64,000 nucleotides of DNA from Seohaeicola saemankumensis (GTDB taxonomy: Bacteria > Pseudomonadota > Alphaproteobacteria > Rhodobacterales > Rhodobacteraceae): assembly GCF_020171285.1 (NCBI RefSeq), contig NZ_JAIUZI010000010.1, positions 62,001 to 126,000 of the forward strand, given 5' to 3'. Position 1 is the stretch's first letter, and each line of letters begins with the position of its first letter. The notes under the pieces are model-generated. The model ran no database searches. It saw nothing but the letters and a program-made list of their open reading frames with translations, and was not told the DNA's origin. Positions 53,923-61,805 of this stretch are shown in pieces. The position numbers were made by a program, and so were the translations under genes.

Positions 53923-54537
53923 CTATTCGATGCCGAAAATCACGCTATAGGACTGGGTGCCGTTGCCACGGTTGATCACCTCGACGACATGGTCCCCCGA
54001 CTGCCACAGCTGGCCGCGGTATTCCTTGTCCGCGCTCATCTGATCCAACAGAAACGATCCGTCCGGGTTCACGATCTGATAGTACATGTCGGGTCCGTCG
54101 GCCGCCAGGCGCACGTACAGGAACTGTTCGTTCCTGGCGTCAAGAAAGTAACTCTTGCTGTCGCCCGGCATCAGCGACCCGCTCAGCTCGGCCCCCGAGG
54201 TTCCGGTGTCGAACTGCACCCGCTCCGGGCCGCTCGGGGCGCCCGCCATGGCGCCCTCGCCATCGTCGGCGGCCTGCGCGATCACCAGCTCCGCGACCAC
54301 GCCGTCATTCGAAACAAGGCATTTCCACGTGCTCTCGCCTGCGTCTCTCAGCATCACCAGCGAATTCGCTTCAGAGAACTCGGTCGACAGGACGGTGCCG
54401 CTCTGCCCGTCCGGCAGGCCCGTCGCGCGCAACTCGTCGATACAGGCGTCAATGGCATCCTGGCTGACATCTGCAGCAAAGGCGGGAAAGGCGGCTAAGG
54501 CGAGGGCGCTGAGGCCGGCAATAACAACAGAGCGCAT
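53923..54537 (-). CDS. Small exported protein, C-terminal beta-sandwich, function unknown
   Basis: 204 residues from ATG 54537 (GGAGGAG eight bases upstream). Signal peptide (VVIAGLSALALAAFPAFA), an N-terminal cysteine-containing alpha/beta part ('AIDACIDELRATGL', 'TWKCLVSNDG') and a C-terminal domain (about 110-204) that resembles a pre-peptidase/PPC beta-sandwich ('KSYFLDARNEQFLYVRLAADGPDMYYQIVNPDG', 'GDHVVEVINRGNGTQSYSVIFGI'). It lies alone between polA and a 217-base gap that shows no other feature. Family not assigned. Confidence 0.7.
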   Translation of the reverse strand: MRSVVIAGLSALALAAFPAFAADVSQDAIDACIDELRATGLPDGQSGTVLSTEFSEANSLVMLRDAGESTWKCLVSNDGVVAELVIAQAADDGEGAMAGAPSGPERVQFDTGTSGAELSGSLMPGDSKSYFLDARNEQFLYVRLAADGPDMYYQIVNPDGSFLLDQMSADKEYRGQLWQSGDHVVEVINRGNGTQSYSVIFGIE

Positions 54538-54754
54538 GATCAAAGCTCCTCCGGTCGGATGTGTACAAACACGTGGTCGAAAAATTGCTCGTGTCTGGAA
54601 ACTAGGGCGCGCGCATCGCTCGGCAATGGTGGCGGAAAACCGGCCCTGGCCCGGACATCGCCCCTGCCGTCAACCGTTCAGCGCGGACTGGATGCACCGA
54701 AGGATGCCAGGCAATTCGCGACACCCACCGATCCGCGGACCGCAATCGCCACTG

Positions 54755-55414
54755 TCAGCGTTGCAGCCGCCACAGCGACAGGGTCACGGCATAGGGCGTC
54801 GGCGTCCACACCCCGAACCGGACCCCGGCCTGCCGCAGCGCCGCACCCAGCCATGCGTTGCAGGTGCGCAGGATGTCGAACCGGCCCCGGGCCGGAAAGA
54901 ACAGGTCGCTGGCGGTAAAACCGGGGTGGTCGATCGGTGTGTGCGTGGCAAAATCTCCGGCCACCCCCTCCAGCAGGGCCGAATATTGTGCCGGCTGCAG
55001 TTCCAGCCGCCGCGCCGGTGCCTCCTCGCGCAGCGCACCGGCCAGATCGACCCGCATCACCGCGCTGTCACCGGTCACGGCCCGGAACACGGCGCCCGGT
55101 GCCACGTCGCTGTAATCCCCCGTGGTGGTGTAGAACTGGCGCGCGCCCCAGCCGACCACCAGCCACCGCGCCTGCGGATGACCCAGGTCCAGCCCCGCCG
55201 CCTGCAGGAACCCGAACCGCTCGCGTGTTTCCTCTGTCAGCGGCAGCAGGAAATCGTAATGGATCGGCCCGCGGATCAGCCTGATCTCGACGCCTTGCGG
55301 GCCCGGCGTCCGCGCCCCGCCGGTCAGGATCACCCCGCCCGCGCCCGCCGCGACCAGATAGGCCACCAGACCGATCGCAACGGCTGAAAAAACTCGGATC
55401 AATCCGCGCACCAC
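54755..55414 (-). CDS. DUF2459 / TIGR02117-family protein
   Basis: 219 residues, GTG start. One N-terminal membrane helix or signal, then 'WLVVGWGARQFYTTTG' and 'LRTCNAWLGAALRQAGVRFGVWTP', the two motifs that mark this family, with Cys, Trp and Gly conserved. It is membrane-attached with the domain outside the cytoplasm. The function of the family is not established. It is divergent from the LivM gene across a 156-base gap. Confidence 0.8.
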   Translation of the reverse strand: MVRGLIRVFSAVAIGLVAYLVAAGAGGVILTGGARTPGPQGVEIRLIRGPIHYDFLLPLTEETRERFGFLQAAGLDLGHPQARWLVVGWGARQFYTTTGDYSDVAPGAVFRAVTGDSAVMRVDLAGALREEAPARRLELQPAQYSALLEGVAGDFATHTPIDHPGFTASDLFFPARGRFDILRTCNAWLGAALRQAGVRFGVWTPTPYAVTLSLWRLQR

Positions 55415-55543
55415 GCGCCCCGCCCTAGCTCATACCCGCGCATCCTGCCATGATCGCAACCCGCGCGCCAGCGGGCCCGATCGCCGCCGCCCGCGCCCGC
55501 CTCGCCAATCGACGGTTGAGATCATCTCCGGATTCGCGTTTAG

Positions 55544-55558
55544 TGGAAAAAATTTCCA
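55544..55558 (+). promoter_or_regulatory. IclR-type operator candidate before the LivM gene
   Basis: TGGAAAAAATTTCCA matches the published E. coli IclR consensus TGGAAATNATTTCCA at all but one fixed base; the symmetry extends to a 17-base perfect palindrome at 55543-55559. It ends 12 bases before the permease ATG, so binding would block transcription or translation start. The regulator gene is not in the window. Confidence 0.45.
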
Positions 55559-55570
55559 CATACGGTCCGA

Positions 55571-56899
55571 ATGACACAGACAGCCCCTGATCCAGGCGCA
55601 AACCCACGTGCCCGCGCGTCGCTCCTTCCCGCCCTGCTGCCCTGGGGGCTGGCGGCGCTGGCGCTTTTCGCGCTGCCGCATGTCTTTCCGGCCAACAGCA
55701 CCATCACCATCCTGAACCAGATGGCGATCACCATCGTCTTTGCCCTGTCTTACAACATGCTGCTGGGGCAGGCCGGCATGCTCAGCTTCGGCCACGCGAT
55801 CTACATGGGCTTTGGCGGCTTCTTCTGCCTGCACCTGATGAACCACGCCCAGGACGCCGGGCTGCCGCTGCCCCTGCCGGTGCTGCCGCTCTTCGCCGGG
55901 CTGTTCTCGCTGGGCATGGCCACCGTGATCGGCGCCTTCTCCACCCGCAAATCCGGCACCGTCTTTGCGATGATCTCGCTGGGCATCGTCGAGCTGGTCG
56001 CGGCCTGCTCGCTCATCGTCTACTCGTTCTTTCGCGGCGGCGGGGTGGGCGGCGACCGCACCCTCGGCCAGCCGTTCTTTGGCGTCGAATTCCTGTACCA
56101 GAGCCAGGTCTACTACCTGATCGCGGCCTGGCTGCTGGTGTCCGCCGCGCTCATGTACGCCTTTTCCCGCACTCCGATCGGGCGCATGGCCAACGCGGTG
56201 CGCGAGAACCCCGAGCGGGTCGAATTCCTCGGCTACTCGGCCCATTGGGTGCGGTTCTATTCCTTTTGCGCGGCGGGGTTCTTTGCCGGGGTGGCCGGCG
56301 GGCTCTTTGCCATCAACTATGAAATCGCCACGGTCGAGAACCTGAACCTGCAGGCCTCGGGCACGATCCTGATGATCACCTTCCTGGGCGGCGTCGGCGT
56401 GTTCTTCGGGCCGGTGCTGGGGGCCATCGTGTTCACCCTGCTGCAAACCGTGCTCAGCCTCCAGACCGACCTCTGGCAGCTCTACGTCGCCGTGCTGTTC
56501 ATGGCGACGGTGATGTTCTTTCCCGGCGGGCTGGCCGGGCTGCTGATGATGCACGTGCCGGTGATCCGGCTGGGCAGCTTCGGTCTGTTGCTGCGGCCCT
56601 ATGCCCAGACCCTGGTACCCGCCGCCATCGCTACCCTGGGCGCGGCGGCCCTGGTCGAGATGCTGTTCCACATCCGCCATTCCGGCGGACGCGACCCCGG
56701 GATGACCCTGTTCTGGGTGACCTTCGACAGCCTGTCGCCGCTGCCCTGGCTGCTGGCGGGGCTGGCGGCGGGCGGCGGGCTTTGGCTGACCCGCCGCAGC
56801 CTGCCGGCGCTGGTCTCGGCCTGGCATGACGCGCACCTGCCCCGGGACCAGCGGCTGGCAAAGACGGCAGGGCAGGGCGCGCGCGCCACGTCCTCCTGA
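55571..56899 (+). CDS. Branched-chain amino-acid/amide ABC transporter permease (LivM family), orphan
   Basis: 442 residues with about ten membrane segments. The LivM signature lies in 'YNMLLGQAGMLSFGHAIYMGFGG', 'TLMYAFSRTPIGRMANAVRENPERVEFLGY' and 'FAGVAGGLFAINYE'. A ~100-residue extra C-terminal segment ('LVPAAIATLGAAALVEMLFHIRHSGG') follows the usual end. No ATPase, LivH or binding-protein gene is adjacent, which is unusual because these permeases work as pairs. The ribosome site is weak. Substrate cannot be fixed from sequence. Confidence 0.87.
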   Translation: MTQTAPDPGANPRARASLLPALLPWGLAALALFALPHVFPANSTITILNQMAITIVFALSYNMLLGQAGMLSFGHAIYMGFGGFFCLHLMNHAQDAGLPLPLPVLPLFAGLFSLGMATVIGAFSTRKSGTVFAMISLGIVELVAACSLIVYSFFRGGGVGGDRTLGQPFFGVEFLYQSQVYYLIAAWLLVSAALMYAFSRTPIGRMANAVRENPERVEFLGYSAHWVRFYSFCAAGFFAGVAGGLFAINYEIATVENLNLQASGTILMITFLGGVGVFFGPVLGAIVFTLLQTVLSLQTDLWQLYVAVLFMATVMFFPGGLAGLLMMHVPVIRLGSFGLLLRPYAQTLVPAAIATLGAAALVEMLFHIRHSGGRDPGMTLFWVTFDSLSPLPWLLAGLAAGGGLWLTRRSLPALVSAWHDAHLPRDQRLAKTAGQGARATSS

Positions 56900-56908
56900 A
56901 CCCGCGGG

Positions 56909-57193
56909 TCAGTCCGGCGGCGGGTGCCGCGCCGCCAGCTCAAGGACGATACCGCCAAAGATCAGGATCGGCGCCGCCACCAGCCCGAGGAAATACAAGC
57001 CGCTGTAGGCGACCATCATCGCCAGCCCGCGCATCAGCCCTTCGGCTGCCTCCGGCAAACGGTCGCAGCCATGGCCCCCCGCACAGCCACCCAGATACAG
57101 CAGGATGTCAGGCCCCGTGATCAGCAGGGCCACCGCCAGCCCGCCCAGCACCGCCAGCTGCGCCATCCCGCTTTTGAACCGATACCAGCGCAT
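56909..57193 (-). CDS. Small two-helix membrane protein
   Basis: 94 residues with GAGGGG upstream. Two membrane helices ('AQLAVLGGLAVALLIT' extending to 'DILLYL', and 'LYFLGLVAAPILIFGGIVL') flank a loop with two cysteines ('GGCAGGHGCDRLPEAAEG'). It converges on the LivM gene with nine bases between stops. No family recognised. Confidence 0.65.
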   Translation of the reverse strand: MRWYRFKSGMAQLAVLGGLAVALLITGPDILLYLGGCAGGHGCDRLPEAAEGLMRGLAMMVAYSGLYFLGLVAAPILIFGGIVLELAARHPPPD

Positions 57194-57278
57194 ATCGCCG
57201 CCCCTCGTCGGTTTGTCATCAGACCCAGGGCGCAGCGGGATTACCGGATGTGCGGCGGATCAAACGCGCCGGTCCGGA

Positions 57279-57458
57279 TCAGGCCGTCGCCTGGTGGTCC
57301 TTGTGGACATACTTGCAGTCGCAATAGCCGCATTCGACCCAGCCGGTATCCTCGGGGATCTGCAGCCAGACACGCGGGTGCCCCAAAGCCCCCTCGCCGC
57401 CGTCACAAGCGACACGGTAGCTGTCCACAACCTTGGTTTCCGGCGCGTCGATGGTCAT
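57279..57458 (-). CDS. Zinc-finger (zf-CHCC / NDUFS6-like) small protein
   Basis: 59 residues, short but clear: '[24 protein letters not shown]' and '[12 protein letters not shown]', with Cys18, His27, Cys43 and Cys46 in the C-H-C-C pattern. The family is related to the zinc-binding subunit of respiratory complex I (NDUFS6) and is common as a stand-alone gene in alphaproteobacteria. The 85 bases between it and the membrane-protein gene hold nothing visible. Confidence 0.85.
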   Translation of the reverse strand: MTIDAPETKVVDSYRVACDGGEGALGHPRVWLQIPEDTGWVECGYCDCKYVHKDHQATA

Positions 57459-57544
57459 CCTGGGCTGTCCTTATGCTGTCTGACGCCTGCGTTTATGAGC
57501 CAAGCGTTTTGCAGGGGCAAGAGCCGCGATGCCGCGCCCGGCGC

Positions 57545-57590
57545 AAAATTCTTTCAAAGAATTTTGGCAAGAATTTTTCGAAAATTCTTG
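57545..57590. repeat. Tandem AT-rich palindromes before dnaE2
   Basis: AAAATTCTTT-C-AAAGAATTTT (57545-57565) and CAAGAATTTT-TCG-AAAATTCTTG (57568-57590) are two perfect 10-base inverted repeats side by side. They are alike in core (AAGAATTTT) and resemble the pairs after dnaE2 and after the methyltransferase gene in layout. They could stop upstream transcription or be REP-type elements. Confidence 0.7.
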
Positions 57591-57623
57591 TTGCCGCAGG
57601 ACGGGAGGAAGGACTCGAAATGA

Positions 57624-57638
57624 GAACAAAAGGTGAAT
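57624..57638 (+). promoter_or_regulatory. dnaE2: LexA-type SOS box before dnaE2
   Basis: GAAC-AAAAGGT-GAAT matches the alphaproteobacterial LexA site GTTC-N7-GTTC, read as GAAC-N7-GAAC, with one mismatch. It ends 15 bases before the dnaE2 ATG. DnaE2 is a known SOS gene in this class, which supports the call. Confidence 0.6.
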
Positions 57639-57653
57639 ATAGTTTCGGGCACC

Positions 57654-60545
57654 ATGTATGCCGAACTGTCGATCACCTCCAATTTCACCTTTCTCACCGG
57701 GGCCGCCCACCCCGAGGAATACATGGAGCGCGCCGCGTTACTGGGCCTGTCCGCCATTGCCATCGCCGACGACAACTCGGTGGCGGGTATCGTGCGCGCC
57801 CATGCAAAAGGTCGCGAAATCAGACGCCTGGTGGACGAACGCCGGGCCTGGGACGCCACGAACGATCCCATCGGCCCGCCACGTCCCGACCATATCCCGC
57901 CGCCACCCTCCTTTCCGGTCGACGCCGCGCCACGGCTGATTCCCGCCGCCCGCCTGGTGTTTTCCAATGCGCCGCCCGTCACCGTGCTGCCGCAGAATCG
58001 CGCGGGCTGGGCCAGCCTCTGCCGAATCCTGTCGGCGGGGCGGCTGCGGGCCGAGAAAGGCGCCTGCCATCTTACGCTCGCCGATCTGCTCGAGCGCGCA
58101 GAGGGGCTCCACCTGCTGCTCTGGCCACAGGCGCAGGCGGCGCCGGGCGGCGCGGGCGGGTGGGTGCCGCATGCGCAGGCCCTGACGCGCCGCTTTGCCG
58201 GGCGGATGCACCTGCTGCTGACCCCGCGCTACGACGGCACCGACAGCACCCGCTTTGCCGCCCTCGCGGCGGAGGCATCCGCGCTGGACCTGCGCCCCCT
58301 TGCCAGCGCCGCGCCGCGGATGCACCACGGGCGGCGGCGGCGTTTGGCAGACGTGCTCAGCGCGATCCGCCTGCGGTGCCGGGTTGACGACCTGGGCCGC
58401 GCGGCCCTGGCCAACGGCGAACAGCGGCTGCGTTCGGAGGCCGAGATGCGCCAGATCTTTCGCGGCTTCGAGGAGGCCGTCGACCGCGCCCATGCGCTGG
58501 CGGAGCAGCTCACCTTCTCGCTCGACGAGCTGCGCTATGAATACCCCTCCGAGATCGCCGGCGGTGAGACCGCCGCGCAACGGCTCTCGCGGCTGGCCCA
58601 CGAGGGGCTGCGCTGGCGCTACCCCGCCGGCGCGCCGGCCAAGGTGCAGGACATGCTGGCCCATGAACTCGCCCTCATCGCCAAGCTGAATTATGAGCCC
58701 TATTTCCTCACCGTCCGCGACATCGTCCATTTCGCCCGCTCCCGCGACATCCTCTGCCAGGGGCGCGGATCGGCCGCCAACTCGGTGGTCTGCTACTGCC
58801 TCGGCGTCACCTCCGTCTCTCCCGAAATCGGCACCATGGTCTTCGAACGTTTCGTGTCCGAAGCGCGGGATGAGCCGCCCGACATCGACGTCGATTTCGA
58901 ACACGAACGCCGCGAGGAGGTGATCCAGCACATCTATGACCGCTACGGCCGCCACCGCGCCGGGCTCTGCGCCACCGTGGTGCATTACCGGGGCAAACGC
59001 GCCATCCGCGAGGTCGGCCGCGCCATGGGCCTGACCGAGGACACCATCAGCGCGCTTTCCTCCCAGCTCTGGGGGTTTTTCAGCACGGCGGGGCTCGAGG
59101 CGCGGCGCATGCGCGAAATCGGTCTCGACCCCGACGACCGCCGCCTGAAACAGACGATGGCGCTGGTGGCCGAGATCAACGGCTTCCCCCGCCACCTCTC
59201 CCAGCATGTCGGCGGCTTCATCATCACCGAGGGCCGGCTCGACGAACTGGTGCCGATCGAAAACGCCACGATGGAGGGCCGCACCGTCATCTGCTGGGAC
59301 AAGGACGACATCGACAGCCTCGGCATCCTCAAGGTCGACGTGCTGTCGCTCGGCATGCTCACCTGCATCCGCAAGGCCTTTGACCTGATCGACCAGCACC
59401 ACCAGACGCGGCACACGCTGGCCACCCTGCCGCCCGAGGATCCGGCGGTCTACGACATGCTCTGCGCCGCCGACAGCATCGGTGTGTTCCAGGTCGAAAG
59501 CCGCGCCCAGATGAACTTTCTGCCGCGCATGCGCCCGCGCAACTTCTACGACCTGGTGATCGAGGTGGCGATCATCCGCCCCGGCCCCATTCAGGGCGAC
59601 ATGGTCCACCCCTACATCCGCCGCCGCAACGGCGAGGAAGAGGTGTCGTTTCCCTCCGACGCACTGGGCGCGGTGCTGGGCAAGACGCTGGGCGTGCCGC
59701 TGTTTCAGGAACAGGCGATGCAGATCGCCATCGTCGGCGCCGGCTTCACCCCGGAACAGGCCGACCGCCTGCGCCGCTCGCTGGCGACCTTCAAGAAGCA
59801 TGGCAACGTCAGCGAATTCCGCGCCCTGTTCCTGCGCGGCATGGCGCGCAACGGCTACGACCGGGATTTCGCCGAACGCTGCTTTTCCCAGATCGAGGGC
59901 TTCGGCTCCTACGGCTTTCCCGAAAGCCACGCGGCCTCCTTTGCGCTTTTGGTCTATGCCTCCGCCTGGATCAAATGCCACCACCCCGGCATCTTTGTCT
60001 GCGCCCTGCTGAATTCGCAGCCGATGGGCTTCTACGCCCCGGCCCAGATCGTGCGCGACGCCCGCGCGCATGGGGTCACCGTGCGGCCCGTCTGCATCAA
60101 CGCCTCCTACTGGGACAACGTGATGGAACCCGACGGCCACGGCGGGCTGGCGCTGCGGCTGGGCTTCCGCCAGATCAAGGGGCTCAGCGACGAAGACGCT
60201 GCCTGGCTGACGGCGGCGCGCGGCAATGGCTATACCGAGGTCGCCGATGTCTGGCGCCGCGCCGGGCTGGGGCCGGCGGTGATCGTCCGTCTGGCCGAGG
60301 CCGATGCCTTTGCCGCCCTCGGCCTCAGCCGCCGCGATGCGCTCTGGGCCGCCAAGGCCATCGCCACGCCGCAACCCCTGCCGCTGTTCTCGCAGGATAT
60401 CGAAGGCGAGATCATCGACGAACCCGCCGCCCACCTGCCGCAGATGACCCTGGGCGAAGAGGTGGTCGAGGATTACGTCGCCATGCGCCTGTCGCTCAAG
60501 GCGCACCCGGTGGCGCTGCTGCGCCACCTGCTGACGCCGGGGTAG
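57654..60545 (+). CDS. dnaE2: Error-prone DNA polymerase III alpha subunit DnaE2 (ImuC), short form
   Basis: 963 residues from ATG 57654, which gives the family start 'MYAELSITSNFTFLTGAAHPEEY'; a GTG 21 bases earlier lies inside the LexA box. The PHP domain, palm with the catalytic triple in PDIDVDF, 'GRGSAANSVVCYCLGVT' and 'GFGSYGFPESHAASFALLVYASAW' are all present. It stops after 'LSLKAHPVALLRHLLTPG', where most DnaE2 proteins run on for about 100 residues into an OB-fold. The usual imuA-imuB partners are not in the window. It carries out mutagenic lesion bypass after DNA damage. Whether the short end is a loss or a clade trait is undecided. Confidence 0.93.
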   Translation: MYAELSITSNFTFLTGAAHPEEYMERAALLGLSAIAIADDNSVAGIVRAHAKGREIRRLVDERRAWDATNDPIGPPRPDHIPPPPSFPVDAAPRLIPAARLVFSNAPPVTVLPQNRAGWASLCRILSAGRLRAEKGACHLTLADLLERAEGLHLLLWPQAQAAPGGAGGWVPHAQALTRRFAGRMHLLLTPRYDGTDSTRFAALAAEASALDLRPLASAAPRMHHGRRRRLADVLSAIRLRCRVDDLGRAALANGEQRLRSEAEMRQIFRGFEEAVDRAHALAEQLTFSLDELRYEYPSEIAGGETAAQRLSRLAHEGLRWRYPAGAPAKVQDMLAHELALIAKLNYEPYFLTVRDIVHFARSRDILCQGRGSAANSVVCYCLGVTSVSPEIGTMVFERFVSEARDEPPDIDVDFEHERREEVIQHIYDRYGRHRAGLCATVVHYRGKRAIREVGRAMGLTEDTISALSSQLWGFFSTAGLEARRMREIGLDPDDRRLKQTMALVAEINGFPRHLSQHVGGFIITEGRLDELVPIENATMEGRTVICWDKDDIDSLGILKVDVLSLGMLTCIRKAFDLIDQHHQTRHTLATLPPEDPAVYDMLCAADSIGVFQVESRAQMNFLPRMRPRNFYDLVIEVAIIRPGPIQGDMVHPYIRRRNGEEEVSFPSDALGAVLGKTLGVPLFQEQAMQIAIVGAGFTPEQADRLRRSLATFKKHGNVSEFRALFLRGMARNGYDRDFAERCFSQIEGFGSYGFPESHAASFALLVYASAWIKCHHPGIFVCALLNSQPMGFYAPAQIVRDARAHGVTVRPVCINASYWDNVMEPDGHGGLALRLGFRQIKGLSDEDAAWLTAARGNGYTEVADVWRRAGLGPAVIVRLAEADAFAALGLSRRDALWAAKAIATPQPLPLFSQDIEGEIIDEPAAHLPQMTLGEEVVEDYVAMRLSLKAHPVALLRHLLTPG

Positions 60546-60546
60546 C

Positions 60547-60590
60547 CGGAATTTTTCAAAAATTCCGCCCGTTTTCCTTGAAGGAAAACG
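60547..60590. terminator. Tandem palindromes after dnaE2
   Basis: CGGAATTTTT-C-AAAAATTCCG (60547-60567) and CGTTTTCCTT-G-AAGGAAAACG (60570-60590), both perfect with one central base, fill the gap between dnaE2 and the convergent desaturase gene. T and A runs in the stems allow bidirectional termination. The second shares CGTTTTCC with the pair at 50930. Confidence 0.68.
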
Positions 60591-60599
60591 GCGCGCGCC

Positions 60600-61475
60600 T
60601 CATTCCGCCGGGGTCACCTCCGAAGTTGTGGCGGCGGGGGCCGGCTTGCGCCGGAACAGATGCGCATAGGCGCGCGGTCGGAACGCATAGGTGAACTGCG
60701 ACCACAGCGTCGGTTCGATGTCATCGGTCACCCCCAGCGGGCCGTCGCAGGGGCCGGGCACGTAATGGGTGCCAAACGCCCAGTCCCAGATGCCAAAGAC
60801 GGTGGCGAAGTTGCTGTCATAGGCCACCTCGTCCGCCGAATGGTGCCAGCGGTGCATGGCAGGCGACACGAACAGGATGTTCCACTTGCCATAGGTCCAC
60901 GGCAGGTCGGCGTGGATGAAGAACCCGTAGTAATGGCGCACCAGGAAATTCGCCACCACCGCATAGGGCGGCAGACCCAGAAGCAGCAGCGCGCTGGAAT
61001 CGATGGCGACGGTGGTGATCCGGTTGATCGGGTGGAACCGCTCCAGCGACAGCCAGGTCATCTCGGTGTCGGAATGGTGCACCGCGTGCGACGGCCACAG
61101 GATCGAATGATGCTCAAGCCGGTGGCGCCAGTAGCCGACAAAATCGCCCAGCACGATGGCCAGCAGCATCACCAGCACGACCGGCCAGCTGTCCCAGTCC
61201 TCCGCCGCGTAGAGGATCAGCCCGGTCGAATGCCAGAAATCCCACAGAAAGGTGGCGGCCAGCGAGATCACCGGCACCGTGAACACGAGGTTGAACAGGA
61301 CGATCTGGATGTTCAGCCGGGTCTCCGGCAGGGCGCGGCGAATGTCTTCGAGCAACGCCTTGCGCTTTACGATATAGCCCAGCGAGAGGAAGAAAATCGC
61401 CGGAGCCAGGAAACCGGACCCGGCGGTCAGCACCGCATCAAGGGACCTCAATAGGAAATCAGTCAGCCAATCCAT
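60600..61475 (-). CDS. Sterol desaturase / fatty acid hydroxylase superfamily membrane protein
   Basis: 291 residues from ATG 61475; a longer frame upstream is unlike the family. Four or five membrane helices surround the di-iron histidine clusters 'WRHRLEHH', 'HAVHHSD' and 'MHRWHHS'. These are the HxxxH / HxxHH pattern of the superfamily, which hydroxylates or desaturates lipids with oxygen. The closing 'FRPRAYAHLFRRKP' tail is basic. The lipid substrate is unknown. Confidence 0.9.
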   Translation of the reverse strand: MDWLTDFLLRSLDAVLTAGSGFLAPAIFFLSLGYIVKRKALLEDIRRALPETRLNIQIVLFNLVFTVPVISLAATFLWDFWHSTGLILYAAEDWDSWPVVLVMLLAIVLGDFVGYWRHRLEHHSILWPSHAVHHSDTEMTWLSLERFHPINRITTVAIDSSALLLLGLPPYAVVANFLVRHYYGFFIHADLPWTYGKWNILFVSPAMHRWHHSADEVAYDSNFATVFGIWDWAFGTHYVPGPCDGPLGVTDDIEPTLWSQFTYAFRPRAYAHLFRRKPAPAATTSEVTPAE

Positions 61476-61668
61476 CTGTCTTGCCACCCGTTTTGATTCA
61501 TCTGTTCGGGGTGCTAACAGGCAATTGTGCCGAAAATTGGATGGCAGGCGGAAACAATTGCGGCGGGCCGGGCGGCTTTGTTCTCGCCGCGCATCTCGTC
61601 CCTCGCGCCTGGCTATTGGGAATCGCCGGGCCGCCGGCGTGGGCGGATTTCCCCCTCGCGGCGCCATT

Positions 61669-61766
61669 GTACAAAACGGAACAACCGCCTTTTCGGGCAT
61701 GTACAAAACGGAACCACGCCCATTTGGCGCAGGTACAAAAAAGAAGGTTCACCCCAAACGGGGCAG
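61669..61766 (+). repeat. Three direct repeats of about 32 bp, each with a small hairpin, before gpmI
   Basis: GTACAAAA begins at 61669, 61701 and 61733, exactly 32 bases apart. The first two copies share GTACAAAACGGAAC, the third is GTACAAAAAAGAA. Each copy then has a short GC hairpin (for example CGCC-CATTT-GGCG and CCCC-AAAC-GGGG) and ends in GCA. The block ends 39 bases before the gpmI ATG. The rest of the 330-base gap 61476-61805 shows no gene. It may be a regulator-binding array or a structured leader. Confidence 0.6.
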
Positions 61767-61805
61767 GCGGTAGAAGACGGCAACGAAATCACCGGAGCCC
61801 GCCGC

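Noticed and set aside
60546..60599. Possible frameshift hiding the rest of dnaE2
   Set aside because: The other two frames after 60545 do not encode an OB-fold; the gap is filled with palindromes and then a convergent gene.
61669..61766. Evenly spaced repeats as a possible CRISPR array
   Set aside because: Only three copies, the unit contains the whole period with no unrelated spacers, and no cas genes are near.
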